From NCBI RefSeq assembly GCF_009674565.1, contig NZ_WKJL01000005.1, positions 1 through 64,000 on the forward strand: a stretch of 64,000 nt of DNA, in the 5' to 3' direction. Below the pieces are notes generated by a model that saw nothing but the letters and a program-made list of their open reading frames with translations, was not told the DNA's origin and searched no databases. Each line of letters begins with the position of its first letter. The first letter of the stretch is position 1. The translations under genes were made by a program, and so were the position numbers. Positions 53,172 to 63,707 of the stretch are shown piece by piece. This stretch comes from Duganella aquatilis (GTDB taxonomy: Bacteria > Pseudomonadota > Gammaproteobacteria > Burkholderiales > Burkholderiaceae_D).

Positions 53172-54104
53172 TCAATATCCCAGTGTGCGGTCGACCACGC
53201 CGGCGATTTGTTCGCCCGCTTCGGTCTTGCGTATGTTATCGGCGATCTGCTGCACGCTTTCGCGGCGCAAGGTCAGCGCCGAGATGTGCGGCGTGATGGT
53301 GATGCGCGGCTCCTGCCAGAACGGATGCTGCGCCGGCAGCGGCTCGTTGCGGAACACGTCCAGCGTGGCGGCGGCGATGTGGCCGGACTTGATCAGCGTG
53401 AGCAGGTCCGGCTCGGCGATGTGCGCGCCGCGCGCCACGTTGATGATGTACGAACCTTCCGGCAGCTTGCACATATTGGTGCGGTCCATGATGTTGCTGG
53501 TGTCCGGCGTCAGCGGCAGCATGCAGACCAGCACGCGGCTGCCGCGCAGGAAGGTGTCCAGGCCATCGGCGCCGTGGAAGCATTGCACGCCCGGCATGCT
53601 CTTCTCGGTGCGGCTCCAGCCGCGCAGCGGGAAGCCGAACGGCGCCAGCGCTTCCAGCACGCGCGTGCCCAGCACGCCCATGCCGAGCACACCGACTGCG
53701 AAGTCCTGCTTGTGATGCTGCGGCAGCGGCGCCCACTGTCCGGCGCGCGCCTGCGCTTCGTATTCGTCGAAGCGGCGGAAGTAGCGCAGCACCGAGTGCG
53801 TGACGTATTCGGCCATCTGCACCGCCATGCCCGCATCTTCCAGGCGGATGATGGGGATATGGTGCGGCAGCGCGTCGCCAAACTTGAGCAGCGCATCGAC
53901 GCCGGCGCCGGTGACGAAGATGGCCTTGACGGTGGCCAGTTCGGCCAGCATCGCCTCGGGCGGCGACCACACGACGGCGTAGTCGCACACTTGGCATTTT
54001 TCGCCGGCGTGCCAGATTTCGATCTCGGCGTCCGGCAGGTACTTGGCAAAGTCCTTGATCCACGGTTCGGTCTTGCCGTCCGCGCGGTGTAGCAGGATGC
54101 GCAT
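53172..54104 (-). CDS. 2-hydroxyacid dehydrogenase, GhrA-like (glyoxylate/hydroxypyruvate reductase)
   Basis: 310 residues. The NAD(P)-binding motif GVLGMGVLGTRVLEAL is followed by an arginine in WSRTEKSMPG, and the catalytic Arg (NVARGAHI), Glu (RNEPLP) and His (TPHISALTL) are all present. The closest known type is GhrA. Why it sits between liuD and liuE is unclear; it starts 12 bases after the liuD stop. It may simply be co-expressed. Confidence 0.88.
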   Translation of the reverse strand: MRILLHRADGKTEPWIKDFAKYLPDAEIEIWHAGEKCQVCDYAVVWSPPEAMLAELATVKAIFVTGAGVDALLKFGDALPHHIPIIRLEDAGMAVQMAEYVTHSVLRYFRRFDEYEAQARAGQWAPLPQHHKQDFAVGVLGMGVLGTRVLEALAPFGFPLRGWSRTEKSMPGVQCFHGADGLDTFLRGSRVLVCMLPLTPDTSNIMDRTNMCKLPEGSYIINVARGAHIAEPDLLTLIKSGHIAAATLDVFRNEPLPAQHPFWQEPRITITPHISALTLRRESVQQIADNIRKTEAGEQIAGVVDRTLGY

Positions 54105-54116
54105 GGTGATTCTCCT

Positions 54117-56048
54117 TTATGCCGCCTTGATGGCCAGCAGCGGTGCGCCGTCCGCGACTTGATCGCCTACGCTGTAGAGGATGTCGTCGATCACGCCATC
54201 GTGCGGCGCGGCGATGGTGTGTTCCATTTTCATGGCTTCCATGATGACCAGCGCTTCGCCTTTTTTCACTTCCTGGCCTTTGGCGGCGAGGACGGCGACC
54301 ACTTTGCCGGGCATCGGCGCGGTGAGGCGTCCACCTTCGGATTCGGCTTCGCCGGCGTGCGCCATCGGATCGTTCCACACCAGCTGGTAATGCGCGCCGT
54401 TGGTGAAGACGTGGAAGGTGTCGCCGTCGCGCAGCACGGTGCCGCGCGCTGCCTGGCCGCCGGTGCTGAACTGCCGGCCGTCGGGTCCATAGGTGACGCT
54501 GATGTCGTAGCTCGCATATTCGTCGGCGAACGACAGCTTGCGGCTGTAGGTCTGGTTCATGCGCCAGCCGCTGGTCTGGCTCCATGGATCGGCGCCGCCG
54601 GTTTGCTCCGCTTCGAGCAGGGCTTCGGCCGCGAGGGCCAGTACGCCGGCAGGCGCCGGCTGCGCGGCCGGGAACAGCGCGTCGTGATTGCGTTCGATCA
54701 GGCCCGTGTCCAGATCGGCAGTGGCGAAGGCCTGGCCTTCCACCAGGCGTTTCAGGAAGGCGATGTTGGTGCTCAGGCCGACGATCTGGTACTGCGCCAG
54801 CGCCTGCGCCATGCGGGCCAGGGCCTGCTTGCGGTCCGCGCCCCAGACGATCAGCTTGGCGATCATCGGATCGTAGAACGGCGAAATCGCATCGCCTTCG
54901 CGCACGCCGGAATCGATGCGCACCGCCGCCGGCGTCGCACCGCCAAGTTCAAACGCGACGGCGTCCGGCGAGCCCAGATGGCGCAGCGTGCCGATCGACG
55001 GCAGGAAGCCCTTCTCCGGATTTTCGGCGTAGATGCGCGCCTCGATGGCGTGGCCGTTGATGGCCAGTTCGTGCTGCTGCTTCGGCAGCGGTTCGCCGGC
55101 CGCAACGCGCAGCTGCCATTCAACGAGGTCGGTCCCGGTGATCATCTCGGTCACCGGATGTTCCACCTGCAGGCGGGTGTTCATCTCCATGAAGTAGAAC
55201 GTGCCGTCCTGGTTGGCGATGAACTCCACCGTGCCGGCGCCAACGTAGCCCACGGCGCGCGCGGCGGCAACGGCGGCTTCGCCCATCGCCGCGCGGCGTT
55301 CGGCCGGCATGTTCGGCGCCGGCGCTTCTTCCAGCACCTTCTGGTGACGGCGCTGCACCGAGCAATCGCGCTCGAACAGGTAGATGCAATTGCCGAGCGT
55401 ATCGGCAAACACCTGGATTTCAATGTGACGCGGACGCTGAAGGTATTTCTCCGCCAGCACCTTGTCGTCGCCAAAAGAACTGATCGCCTCGCGCTTGCAG
55501 GACGCCAGCGCCTCCTTGAACTGCGCCGAGTTCTCGATGACGCGCATGCCCTTGCCGCCGCCGCCGGCCGATGCCTTCAGCAGCACCGGGTAGCCGATCT
55601 TGTCGGCCTGGCCGTGCAGGAAGTCCGCGTCCTGCTGCTCGCCGTGATAGCCCGGCACCAGCGGCACGTTGGCCTTTTCCATCAGCGACTTGGCCGCCGA
55701 CTTGGAACCCATCGCGCGCATGGCCGATGCAGGCGGGCCAATGAACACCAGGCCCGCTTCGGCGCAGGCGTCGGCGAATTCCGCATTTTCCGACAGGAAG
55801 CCGTAGCCGGGATGGATGGCTTGCGCACCGGTGGCCCTGGCGGCGGCGATGATCTTGTCGCCGCACAGGTAGCTTTCCTTGGCGGCGGCAGGGCCGATCG
55901 GCACCGCTTCGTCGCAGACGGCGACGTGCTTGGCGTTGGCGTCCGCTTCGGAGTACACGGCCACGGTCTTGATGCCCATGCGGCGCGCGGTAGCGGCTAC
56001 ACGGCAGGCGATTTCACCACGGTTGGCGATCAGAATTTTTGTAAACAT
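54117..56048 (-). CDS. liuD: 3-methylcrotonyl-CoA carboxylase alpha (biotin carboxylase) subunit
   Basis: 643 residues: an N-terminal biotin-carboxylase domain (about 1-445, starting MFTKILIANRGEIACRV, with the ATP loop KASAGGGGKGMR), a linker, and a C-terminal biotinyl domain with EAMKMEH (biotin on K607). With the beta subunit encoded at 62059-63666 it carboxylates 3-methylcrotonyl-CoA in leucine degradation. It is separated from its partner subunit by the hydrolase, liuC and four biotin genes. A 74-base gap separates it from bioB. Confidence 0.93.
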   Translation of the reverse strand: MFTKILIANRGEIACRVAATARRMGIKTVAVYSEADANAKHVAVCDEAVPIGPAAAKESYLCGDKIIAAARATGAQAIHPGYGFLSENAEFADACAEAGLVFIGPPASAMRAMGSKSAAKSLMEKANVPLVPGYHGEQQDADFLHGQADKIGYPVLLKASAGGGGKGMRVIENSAQFKEALASCKREAISSFGDDKVLAEKYLQRPRHIEIQVFADTLGNCIYLFERDCSVQRRHQKVLEEAPAPNMPAERRAAMGEAAVAAARAVGYVGAGTVEFIANQDGTFYFMEMNTRLQVEHPVTEMITGTDLVEWQLRVAAGEPLPKQQHELAINGHAIEARIYAENPEKGFLPSIGTLRHLGSPDAVAFELGGATPAAVRIDSGVREGDAISPFYDPMIAKLIVWGADRKQALARMAQALAQYQIVGLSTNIAFLKRLVEGQAFATADLDTGLIERNHDALFPAAQPAPAGVLALAAEALLEAEQTGGADPWSQTSGWRMNQTYSRKLSFADEYASYDISVTYGPDGRQFSTGGQAARGTVLRDGDTFHVFTNGAHYQLVWNDPMAHAGEAESEGGRLTAPMPGKVVAVLAAKGQEVKKGEALVIMEAMKMEHTIAAPHDGVIDDILYSVGDQVADGAPLLAIKAA

Positions 56049-56122
56049 CGTCTCTCTCTTGACAGCTTATTTGATAAATTCGCTGGAAGTTTTTTTATGG
56101 TGATGCTGTGTGAAGCTTGCTT

Positions 56123-57172
56123 TTAGCAGCCGCACTTCTCTTTTGGTGCGGAGTCCAATACGGCGCCGCGGGTTTTCAGACCCAGTTTTTCCAGCAGCGC
56201 GCGGTCGTCGTTCGCTTCCGGATTGTCAGTGGTCAGCAGCTTGTCGCCGTAGAAGATCGAATTGGCGCCGGCCATGAAGCACATCGCCTGCACCGCTTCG
56301 CCCAGCTCGCGGCGGCCAGCCGACAAGCGCACGCGCGCCTTCGGCATGGTGATGCGCGCCACGGCAATGGTGCGCACGAACTCCAGCGGGTCCAGGCGGT
56401 CCATGCCATACAGCGGCGTGCCTTCCACCTGTACCAGGTGGTTGATCGGCACCGATTCCGGATACGGATTCAGGTTCGCCAGCTGCGCGATCAGGCCGGC
56501 GCGCTGGTCGCGCGATTCGCCCATGCCGACGATGCCGCCGCAGCAGACTTTCAGGCCGGCTTCGCGCACGTGGCCGAGCGTGTCCAGGCGGTCCTGGTAG
56601 TCGCGGGTCGAGATGACGTTGTCGTAGAACTCGGGCGCGGTGTCCAGGTTGTGGTTGTAGTAGTCCAGGCCCGCATCCTTCAGGCGCTGCGCCTGATGCT
56701 CTTCCAGCATGCCCAGGGTGGCGCAGGTTTCCAGGCCCAGAGCCTTCACCGAGCGTACCATCTCTTCGACCTTGTCCATGTCGCGGTCTTTCGGGCTGCG
56801 CCAGGCGGCGCCCATGCAGAAGCGGGTGGCGCCGTTGTCCTTGGCCTGCTGGGCCGCATCGAGGACGGTCTCGATGTCGAGGATCTTCTTGGCTTCGACG
56901 CCGGTGTCGTAGCGCGCGGCCTGCGGACAGTAGCCGCAGTCTTCTTCGCAGCCGCCGGTTTTAATCGACAGCAGCGTCGCCAGTTCCACGTCGCCGTCCG
57001 GGAAGTTGGCGCGCTGCGTTTGCTGCGCGCGGAACATCAGCTCATTGAACGGCAGCTCGAACAGCGCCAGCACTTCTTCGCGCGGCCAGGTGGCGGCCGG
57101 TGGCAGGGTGATGGCCGCCGTCGGGCGGTGCAGGGAAACGACTTTCGGTTCTTGCAGGGTATTCTGGGACAT
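56123..57172 (-). CDS. bioB: Biotin synthase
   Basis: 349 residues from 57172; the frame opens earlier inside bioD but similarity starts here. Radical-SAM cysteines C75, C79 and C82 ([12 protein letters not shown]) and the segments YYNHNLDT and [13 protein letters not shown] are diagnostic. It inserts sulphur into dethiobiotin, the last step of biotin synthesis. The tail KEKCGC could bind metal. It is the last of the four bio genes and directly precedes the biotin-dependent carboxylase subunit. Confidence 0.97.
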   Translation of the reverse strand: MSQNTLQEPKVVSLHRPTAAITLPPAATWPREEVLALFELPFNELMFRAQQTQRANFPDGDVELATLLSIKTGGCEEDCGYCPQAARYDTGVEAKKILDIETVLDAAQQAKDNGATRFCMGAAWRSPKDRDMDKVEEMVRSVKALGLETCATLGMLEEHQAQRLKDAGLDYYNHNLDTAPEFYDNVISTRDYQDRLDTLGHVREAGLKVCCGGIVGMGESRDQRAGLIAQLANLNPYPESVPINHLVQVEGTPLYGMDRLDPLEFVRTIAVARITMPKARVRLSAGRRELGEAVQAMCFMAGANSIFYGDKLLTTDNPEANDDRALLEKLGLKTRGAVLDSAPKEKCGC

Positions 57173-57189
57173 CGTGATTCCTTCTTCGT

Positions 57190-57963
57190 TCAAATTGGGT
57201 TTGGCAGCGGCCAGTGAGGCAGCTGCGTAAAATCGATATGGTCCGCGGCCGCTTCGGCGGTCGGCTGTTCCAGGCGCGGCACGCGGCCCAGCAGCGGCGC
57301 GGGAATGCGCTGCGCCAGCGCGGCGACGTTTTCGTCGGCGAAGGCCATGTCGGCCTGGGTTTCGTTCGCCACCCAGCCGACGAGCTTCAGGCCGCGCGCC
57401 AGGATGGCTTCCACCGTCAGCAGCGCGTGGCTGATGCAGCCCAGGCGCAGGCCGACCACCAACACCACCGGCAGCGCCAGTTGCTCGGCCAGGTCGGCGG
57501 TGTCGAATTCGTCGTTCAGCGGCACGATGAAGCCGCCCACGCCTTCCACCACCACCGCATCCGATGCGGCGTTGATTTCCACGTAGGCAGCCAGGATCGG
57601 CACCGGCGAAATGCTGATGCCTTCCAGCTCGGCGGCGATGTGCGGCGCGGCCGGTTCCCTGAACAGGAACGGCGTGGTGATCGACTGCGGCAGGTGGACA
57701 TTGCCGGCGGCGGCCAGCTGGTCGCAATCGTCGTTGTGCCATTTGCCGTCGCGCAGTTCGGCGCCGGCGGCCACCGGCTTCATGCCGCAGGCGCGCACGC
57801 CGCTCTGCACCAGGGCGTGCAGCATGGCGGAGGAAATCAGCGTCTTGCCGATTTCGGTGTCGGTGCCGGTGACGAAGCAGTTGAAGCGCGGCGGTATGCC
57901 GCCGCCTGCCGCCGCCGGCTGCGTTTGTGGAGCGATTGCTAACACTGGGTCGTCCAGACTCAT
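57190..57963 (-). CDS. bioD: Dethiobiotin synthetase
   Basis: 257 residues from 57963. The P-loop GTDTEIGKT, the KPVAAGAE segment, and [12 protein letters not shown] are typical. It closes the ureido ring using ATP and carbon dioxide. Its start overlaps the bioF stop by 4 bases. The N-terminal 27 residues before [12 protein letters not shown] are longer than usual. Confidence 0.95.
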   Translation of the reverse strand: MSLDDPVLAIAPQTQPAAAGGGIPPRFNCFVTGTDTEIGKTLISSAMLHALVQSGVRACGMKPVAAGAELRDGKWHNDDCDQLAAAGNVHLPQSITTPFLFREPAAPHIAAELEGISISPVPILAAYVEINAASDAVVVEGVGGFIVPLNDEFDTADLAEQLALPVVLVVGLRLGCISHALLTVEAILARGLKLVGWVANETQADMAFADENVAALAQRIPAPLLGRVPRLEQPTAEAAADHIDFTQLPHWPLPNPI

Positions 57964-59150
57964 GCCGAATCCCTTTCCAATGTATTCAGTGCTGCGATTA
58001 ATTTGGCCACTTCCGTGCTGGTATGCCCTGCTGAGAGAGTCACGCGCAAACGCGCGGTGCCTGGCGCCACGGTCGGCGGACGAATCGTGCCTACCCACAG
58101 GCCCTGCTCGTAGAGGGCTGCACCGGCGCGCATGGTTTCGGCATTATCGCCGATCAGGACAGGCTGGATCGCAGTCTTCGAGGGCAGGCGCCGCCAGCGC
58201 TCAAGGCGCAGGCCTTCATCCAATTGTGCCACCAAAGCCTGCAAATGAGCGCGCCGTGTGGCGCCTTCGTCGCCTTCCAGCAGATCGAGGCTGGTCAGCA
58301 GGGCGTGCGCCAGCGCCGCCGGCGTGGCGGTGGTGAAGATATAGGGACGGGCTTTCTGGATCAGCGTTTCAATCACCGTTTCATGCGCGGCGACGAAAGC
58401 GCCGCCCACGCCGGCCGCCTTGCCCAGGGTGCCCATGTAGACCAGGTAGGGCGAGCGCAGGTTGAAATGCTCCAGCGCACCGTGGCCCCTGGGGCCCAGC
58501 GTGCCGAAGCCGTGGGCGTCGTCCACCACCAGCCAGGCGTTGTGCTGTTCGCACAGGGCCAGCAGCGCGGGCAGCGGCGCCAGGTTGCCGTCCATGCTGA
58601 ACACGCTGTCGGTGACTACGACCTTGGTAGCGGCGTTGCTGGCCTTGAGCAGGGCTTCCAGGGCTTGCAGATCGGCGTGCGGGTAGATGTGGGTTTTCAT
58701 GCGCGACAGGCGCGCACCATCGATCAGCGAGGCGTGGTTCAGCTCTTCGGAGAAGATTTCCGCCTCGCGGTCACCCGCGGTCAGGCCGGTGATGACGGCC
58801 AGGTTGGCCATGTAGCCGGTGCAGAAGGTGATGGCGCGCGGCGCTTCCAGATGGTCGCCGATGAATTCCACCAGCCGCTCTTCCAGCATCGCGTGGGCGC
58901 GCACATGGCCGCTGATCAGGTGCGAGGCGCCGCTGCCGACGCCGTAGATCGCCGCGCCTTCCTGCAGCGCGAGCTTGATCTTGCGGTGGTTGGCCAGGCC
59001 CAGGTAGTCGTTGCTGCAAAAGGCCAGCAGTTCGCGGCCTTCCACCAGCACGCGCGGTCCGCATGGCGAATCGACCGTGCGGCGCTTGCGGATCAGCTGC
59101 TTGTCGTCCAGCGCTTGCAGCTGCTGACTGAGTTGTTTGAGCAGTTCCAT
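57960..59150 (-). CDS. bioF: 8-amino-7-oxononanoate synthase
   Basis: 396 residues of the PLP alpha-oxoamine synthase family. Visible are [39 protein letters not shown] and the PLP lysine in [15 protein letters not shown]. It condenses pimeloyl thioester with alanine in the first dedicated ring-forming step of biotin synthesis. It starts 2 bases after the bioA stop. Confidence 0.96.
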   Translation of the reverse strand: MELLKQLSQQLQALDDKQLIRKRRTVDSPCGPRVLVEGRELLAFCSNDYLGLANHRKIKLALQEGAAIYGVGSGASHLISGHVRAHAMLEERLVEFIGDHLEAPRAITFCTGYMANLAVITGLTAGDREAEIFSEELNHASLIDGARLSRMKTHIYPHADLQALEALLKASNAATKVVVTDSVFSMDGNLAPLPALLALCEQHNAWLVVDDAHGFGTLGPRGHGALEHFNLRSPYLVYMGTLGKAAGVGGAFVAAHETVIETLIQKARPYIFTTATPAALAHALLTSLDLLEGDEGATRRAHLQALVAQLDEGLRLERWRRLPSKTAIQPVLIGDNAETMRAGAALYEQGLWVGTIRPPTVAPGTARLRVTLSAGHTSTEVAKLIAALNTLERDSA

Positions 59151-59152
59151 CG

Positions 59153-60481
59153 TCAGCCCGCCAGCACTTTGTTGAACACCGCCAGCGTGTTGGCGGCCAG
59201 GCCGTCGATTTCCTCATCGCTGAGGATATATGGCGGCATCATGTAGACGGTGGAGCCGATGGGACGCATCAGCAGTTCGTGCTCGGTCGCGGTGGCGAAG
59301 AAGCGGCGCGAGAAGTCCTTCGGCGCGTCGATGGCGTCGAACGCCCAGATCATGCCGCGCTGGCGGAAGTTGCGCACCTGCTCGTGCTGCGCCAGCGGTT
59401 GCAGCGCGGCGGTCAGGCGCGCGGCCTTGATCTTGTTGGCGTTCAGTACATCGTCTTCTGCGAAGATCTGCAGCGTCGCCAGTGCGGCGCGGCAGGCCAG
59501 CGGATTGCCGGTGTACGAGTGCGAGTGCAGGAAGCCGCGCGTGACGTCGTTGCTGTAGAAGGCCTGGTAGATCTCGTCGCGCGTCATCACCAGCGACAGC
59601 GGCAGGTAGCCGCCGCTGATGCCTTTCGACAGGCACAGGAAGTCCGGCCACACGGCGGCCTGTTCGCAGGCGAAGAAGGTGCCGGTGCGGCCGCAGCCAA
59701 CGGCGATTTCGTCGAGGATCAGGTGGACGTTGTGCTTGTCGCACAGCGCGCGCACCAGTTGCAGGTACAGCGGATCGTGCATCGCCATGCCGGTGGCGCA
59801 TTGCACCAGCGGCTCGATGATGATGGCAGCGATCTTGTCGGCGCGTTCGGTGAACAGGCGCTCGACATCGGCGGCGGCGCGGCGCGCGACATCCTGCGCC
59901 GTCTCGCCGTCGGCGGCCTGACGCGCATCCGGCGACATCACGGTCTGCGAGGCGCGCAGCAGCGGGCCGTAGGCGTCCTTGAACAGTGCGACGTCGGTGA
60001 CAGCCAGCGCGCCGATGGTCTCGCCGTGGTAGCTGCCCTTGAGGCAGACGAATTCCTGCTTGTCCGCGCGGCCGTTGTTGCGCCACGAGTGGAAGCTCAT
60101 CTTGAGCGCGATTTCAACGGCGGAAGCTCCATCGCTGGCGTAGAAGCTGTGGCCCAGCACATGGCCGGTCAGCGCCGACAACTTCTCGGACAGTTCGATC
60201 ACCGGTTCGTGCGTGAAGCCGGCCAGCATGGCGTGTTCCAGCGTATCCAGCTGGTCTTTCAGCGCGGCGTTGATGCGCGGATTGGCGTGGCCGAACAGGT
60301 TCACCCACCAGGAGCTGATCGCGTCCAGGTAGCGGCGGCCTTCATGGTCGTACAGCCACGCGCCCTTGCCCCGGCTTACCGGGATCAAAGGGACGGTTTC
60401 GTGGTGCTGCATCTGGGTGCACGGATGCCATACGCTGCGCAAGCTGCGTGCTACCCAGTCGCTTTGTGTATTCAATTCCAA
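59153..60481 (-). CDS. bioA: Adenosylmethionine-8-amino-7-oxononanoate aminotransferase
   Basis: 442 residues, class III PLP aminotransferase. WHPCTQMQHHETVPLIPVSRG at the N-terminus is typical of BioA, and the PLP lysine lies in LCLSKGISGGYLPLSL. The substrate-site segment SYTGNPLACRAALATL is present. It makes 7,8-diaminopelargonate, using SAM as amino donor. It begins 10 bases after the liuC stop, which is where the biotin set joins the leucine-degradation run. Confidence 0.96.
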   Translation of the reverse strand: MELNTQSDWVARSLRSVWHPCTQMQHHETVPLIPVSRGKGAWLYDHEGRRYLDAISSWWVNLFGHANPRINAALKDQLDTLEHAMLAGFTHEPVIELSEKLSALTGHVLGHSFYASDGASAVEIALKMSFHSWRNNGRADKQEFVCLKGSYHGETIGALAVTDVALFKDAYGPLLRASQTVMSPDARQAADGETAQDVARRAAADVERLFTERADKIAAIIIEPLVQCATGMAMHDPLYLQLVRALCDKHNVHLILDEIAVGCGRTGTFFACEQAAVWPDFLCLSKGISGGYLPLSLVMTRDEIYQAFYSNDVTRGFLHSHSYTGNPLACRAALATLQIFAEDDVLNANKIKAARLTAALQPLAQHEQVRNFRQRGMIWAFDAIDAPKDFSRRFFATATEHELLMRPIGSTVYMMPPYILSDEEIDGLAANTLAVFNKVLAG

Positions 60482-60491
60482 AACTGCTCCA

Positions 60492-61277
60492 TTAATTCAA
60501 CCAGGCGGACTTGCGCTTCTCCAGAAACGACGCCACGCCTTCGCGCCCCTGGTCGGAGGCGCGGATTTGCGCGATGCGCTCGGCCGTATCGGCCAGCAGC
60601 GCATCGTTGACGGGTTGCCCGACCACGTCGCGCACCAGCAGTTTGGCCTGGCGCACGGCGTTCGGACTGTTATTGACCAACGCCTTGACGATCTCCGTCA
60701 CCTTGGCGTCGAGCGTCTCCGTACTCACTACTTCGTGGGCGAAGCCGATGCGCAGCGCTTCCCGCGCGCCAAAACGCTCGGCGGTCAGGAAGTAGCGGCG
60801 CGAGGCGTTCTCGCCCATCGCCTTGATCACATACGGCGAAATGGTGGCCGGGATCAAACCCAGCTTCACTTCGCTCAGGCAGAAATTCGCTTCTTCCACC
60901 GCGACGATGATGTCGCACGCGGCGACGAGGCCCATGCCGCCGGCGTAGCAGTCGCCCTGCACCTTGGCCACCACCGGCTTGGGGCACAGGTAAATCGTGC
61001 GTAGCATTTCCGCCAGTTGCAGCGCGTCGGCCTGGTTCTCGGCGTGCGTGTAGCCTGCCATTTTCTTCATCCAGTTCAAATCGGCGCCGGCGCAGAAGGC
61101 CGGGCCGTTCGCCGCCAGCACAATCGCGCGCAGCGCGTCATCTTCGCCGAGTTCACTGAAGGCCTGCTTAATTTCAGTGATGGTGGTCTCGTTGAAGGCG
61201 TTGCGCACGTCCGGGCGGTTCAGCGTGACGGTGGCGACGTAGCCTTCACGGCTAATGCTCAGGGTTTCAAAAGCCAT
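60492..61277 (-). CDS. liuC: Methylglutaconyl-CoA hydratase (enoyl-CoA hydratase family)
   Basis: 261 residues from 61277. Crotonase fold with the oxyanion-hole segments FCAGADLNWMKKMAGY and GDCYAGGMGLVAACDIIVA, and the glutamate in LSEVKLGLIPATISPYV. The ADLNWM pattern and the neighbours point to AUH/LiuC-type hydration of 3-methylglutaconyl-CoA to HMG-CoA. It starts 2 bases after the hydrolase stop. Confidence 0.9.
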   Translation of the reverse strand: MAFETLSISREGYVATVTLNRPDVRNAFNETTITEIKQAFSELGEDDALRAIVLAANGPAFCAGADLNWMKKMAGYTHAENQADALQLAEMLRTIYLCPKPVVAKVQGDCYAGGMGLVAACDIIVAVEEANFCLSEVKLGLIPATISPYVIKAMGENASRRYFLTAERFGAREALRIGFAHEVVSTETLDAKVTEIVKALVNNSPNAVRQAKLLVRDVVGQPVNDALLADTAERIAQIRASDQGREGVASFLEKRKSAWLN

Positions 61278-61279
61278 GA

Positions 61280-62056
61280 TCAATCCTTGGAGGTGATTTC
61301 GGTCGGCATGCCGACGGATTTCAGGAAGCGTTCCGTGTCCGGCCACCAGATGGCGACGCCGTCCGGGCTGGCGCTCATGCCATGCGCGTCCTTCTTGAAC
61401 GGGCCGTAGGCCACCAGCTGCGCCTTGCCGCCGGCGCCGGTGTAGGCCTTGTACATGTCGGACGCCAGCTGCGGACCGAAGTGCTTGTCGTTGGCGCCGT
61501 AGAACCAGATGCTCGGTATGGTGCTGGTCGCGCCCCACTGCCTGAAGGCCGACACCAGCGCGCCCTGCCAGTCGCAATGCGAGCGGCTGTTCACGCCGCC
61601 GGCGAAGTTGATGATGCCGCGCACGCCGTGGATCGGATGGCTGCCGGCGGCAATCGCCGTCAGGCCGCCGTGCGACTGGCCGGCGAGGATCACGTGTTCC
61701 TGATCCGCCCACGGCTGCTTCATCACATACTGCATGGCGAAGAACAGCGAGTTGGCCTGCTGCTCGCCGTTGTCCTTGGCCTCGCAATGCGAGTTGACGT
61801 AGGTGCCGCCCGAACCGGCGAAGCCCATGCGCATCGGGATCACCACCGCGTAACCGCGCTTGACGAATTCCTGGCTGATGACCGGGAAGGTGGCACGCTT
61901 CTGCAGATGGGCGTCGCCGCCGTCTTTGCCGTGGTTCATGAACAGTACGGGGAAGGGGCCGGCGCCCGGCGGCTTGTAGATGGTGGTTTGCAGCGTGATC
62001 TGCGCACCGCCGATATCGGCGGGTACGGCCACGACCTGTTCGGGCAACATCATCAT
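61280..62056 (-). CDS. Alpha/beta hydrolase, dienelactone-hydrolase-like, in the liu operon
   Basis: 258 residues without a clear signal peptide. The nucleophile elbow is GQSHGG (S128), with an aspartate in WFYGANDKHFGP and a histidine in KKDAHGMS placed to complete the triad. The segment YKPPGAGPFPVLFMNHGKDGG carries the oxyanion loop. The substrate is unknown. It lies between liuB and liuC with only 2 bases on each side, so a role around methylcrotonyl- or glutaconyl-CoA metabolism, such as thioester clearance, is possible. Confidence 0.82.
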   Translation of the reverse strand: MMMLPEQVVAVPADIGGAQITLQTTIYKPPGAGPFPVLFMNHGKDGGDAHLQKRATFPVISQEFVKRGYAVVIPMRMGFAGSGGTYVNSHCEAKDNGEQQANSLFFAMQYVMKQPWADQEHVILAGQSHGGLTAIAAGSHPIHGVRGIINFAGGVNSRSHCDWQGALVSAFRQWGATSTIPSIWFYGANDKHFGPQLASDMYKAYTGAGGKAQLVAYGPFKKDAHGMSASPDGVAIWWPDTERFLKSVGMPTEITSKD

Positions 62057-62058
62057 GG

Positions 62059-63666
62059 CTACATCCGGAAGACACCGAACTTGGTGTCTTCAATTTCCGC
62101 GTTGAGCGCGGCGGACAGGCCGAGGCCCAGCACCGTGCGCGTGTCGGCTGGATCGATCACGCCGTCGTCCCACAGCCGCGCGGTGGCGTAGTAAGGGTGG
62201 CCCTGATGTTCATACTGTTCCTTGATCGGCTGCTTGAACGCGGCTTCCTCTTCCGCCGACCACGAACCGCCCTTGCCTTCGATGCCGTCGCGCTTCACTG
62301 TCGCCAGCACCGACGCCGCCTGGTCGCCGCCCATCACCGAGATGCGCGCATTCGGCCACATCCACATGAAGCGCGGCGAGAAGGCGCGGCCGCACATGCC
62401 GTAATTGCCAGCGCCGAAGCTGCCGCCGATGATGACGGTGAACTTCGGTACCGCGGCCGTCGCCACCGCCGTCACCATCTTGGCGCCGTTGCGGGCGATG
62501 CCTTCGTTTTCGTACTTGCGGCCGACCATGAAGCCGGTGATATTTTGCAGGAACACCAGCGGGATCTTGCGCTGTGCGCACAGCTCGATGAAGTGCGCGC
62601 CTTTCAGCGCCGATTCGGAGAACAGGATGCCGTTGTTGGCGATGATGCCGACCTTCATGCCGAAGATGTGGGCGAAGCCGCACACCAGCGTGGTGCCGTA
62701 GCGCGCCTTGAATTCATCGAACTCGCTGCCGTCGACGATGCGGGCGATGACTTCGCGTACATCGAACGGCTTGCGGGTATCGACCGGGATCACGCCGTAC
62801 AGCTCCGACGCCGCATAGGTCGGCTCCACGGCTGCGCGCAAGGCGCCCTGCTGCGGCTTGGTGCGGTTCAGATTCGAGACGATGGTGCGCGCCAGCGACA
62901 GCGCGTGCAGGTCGTTCTGCGCCAGGTGGTCGGCCACGCCGGACAGGCGCGTATGCACATCGCCGCCGCCCAGGTCTTCCGCCGTCACCACCTCGCCGGT
63001 GGCCGCCTTCACCAGCGGCGGACCGCCGAGGAAGATGGTGCCCTGTTCCTTGACGATGATGGATTCGTCGCTCATCGCCGGCACGTAGGCGCCGCCGGCG
63101 GTGCAGGAGCCCATCACCACCGCGATCTGCGGAATGCCCTTGGCCGACAGGTTGGCCTGGTTATAGAAGATACGGCCGAAGTGGTCGCGGTCCGGGAACA
63201 CGTCGTCCTGGTTCGGCAGGTTGGCGCCGCCCGAGTCCACCAGGTAGATGCACGGCAGCTTGTTCTGGTCGGCGATTTCCTGCGCGCGCAGGTGCTTCTT
63301 GACCGTCATCGGATAGTAGGTGCCGCCTTTGACGGTAGCGTCATTACAGACGATGACGCATTCCTGGCCGGCCACGCGGCCGATGCCGGTGATGATGCCG
63401 GCCGATGGCGCGGCGTCGTCATACATGGCGTAGGCCGCCATCTGCGACAGTTCGAGGAAAGGCGTGCCGGGATCGAGCAGCATCTGCACGCGGTCGCGCG
63501 GCAGCAGCTTGCCGCGCGCCACGTGCTTGGCCGAGGCCGCTTCGCCGCCGCCGAGGGCGATCTTCGCGACCTTGTCGCGCAAATCGTCGACGACGGCCTG
63601 CATGGCGGCGGCGTTGGCCTTGAAATCCTCGCTACGAGGGTTGAGCTTGCTTTCGATTTGCGGCAT
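62059..63666 (-). CDS. liuB: 3-methylcrotonyl-CoA carboxylase beta (carboxyltransferase) subunit
   Basis: 535 residues from 63666 ([22 protein letters not shown]); ten extra upstream codons are possible but unlike the family. Carboxyltransferase N and C domains are visible, with [32 protein letters not shown] and [16 protein letters not shown] diagnostic for MCC beta. It moves carboxyl from biotin on LiuD to methylcrotonyl-CoA. It is the first gene of the liu/bio run seen in the window; liuA would be expected upstream but is not inside the window. Confidence 0.94.
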   Translation of the reverse strand: MPQIESKLNPRSEDFKANAAAMQAVVDDLRDKVAKIALGGGEAASAKHVARGKLLPRDRVQMLLDPGTPFLELSQMAAYAMYDDAAPSAGIITGIGRVAGQECVIVCNDATVKGGTYYPMTVKKHLRAQEIADQNKLPCIYLVDSGGANLPNQDDVFPDRDHFGRIFYNQANLSAKGIPQIAVVMGSCTAGGAYVPAMSDESIIVKEQGTIFLGGPPLVKAATGEVVTAEDLGGGDVHTRLSGVADHLAQNDLHALSLARTIVSNLNRTKPQQGALRAAVEPTYAASELYGVIPVDTRKPFDVREVIARIVDGSEFDEFKARYGTTLVCGFAHIFGMKVGIIANNGILFSESALKGAHFIELCAQRKIPLVFLQNITGFMVGRKYENEGIARNGAKMVTAVATAAVPKFTVIIGGSFGAGNYGMCGRAFSPRFMWMWPNARISVMGGDQAASVLATVKRDGIEGKGGSWSAEEEAAFKQPIKEQYEHQGHPYYATARLWDDGVIDPADTRTVLGLGLSAALNAEIEDTKFGVFRM

Positions 63667-63707
63667 GGTTTTTCCTTTGCGTGTGGTCTCGCACACGTCG
63701 TAATGAT

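Noticed and set aside
54159..56126. 655-codon plus-strand frame opposite liuD
   Set aside because: The opposite strand encodes an intact biotin carboxylase with the EAMKMEH motif; the plus-strand frame has no family character.
57173..57742. Upstream extension of bioB through bioD
   Set aside because: Same-strand shadow of bioD; biotin synthase similarity and a normal length start at 57172.
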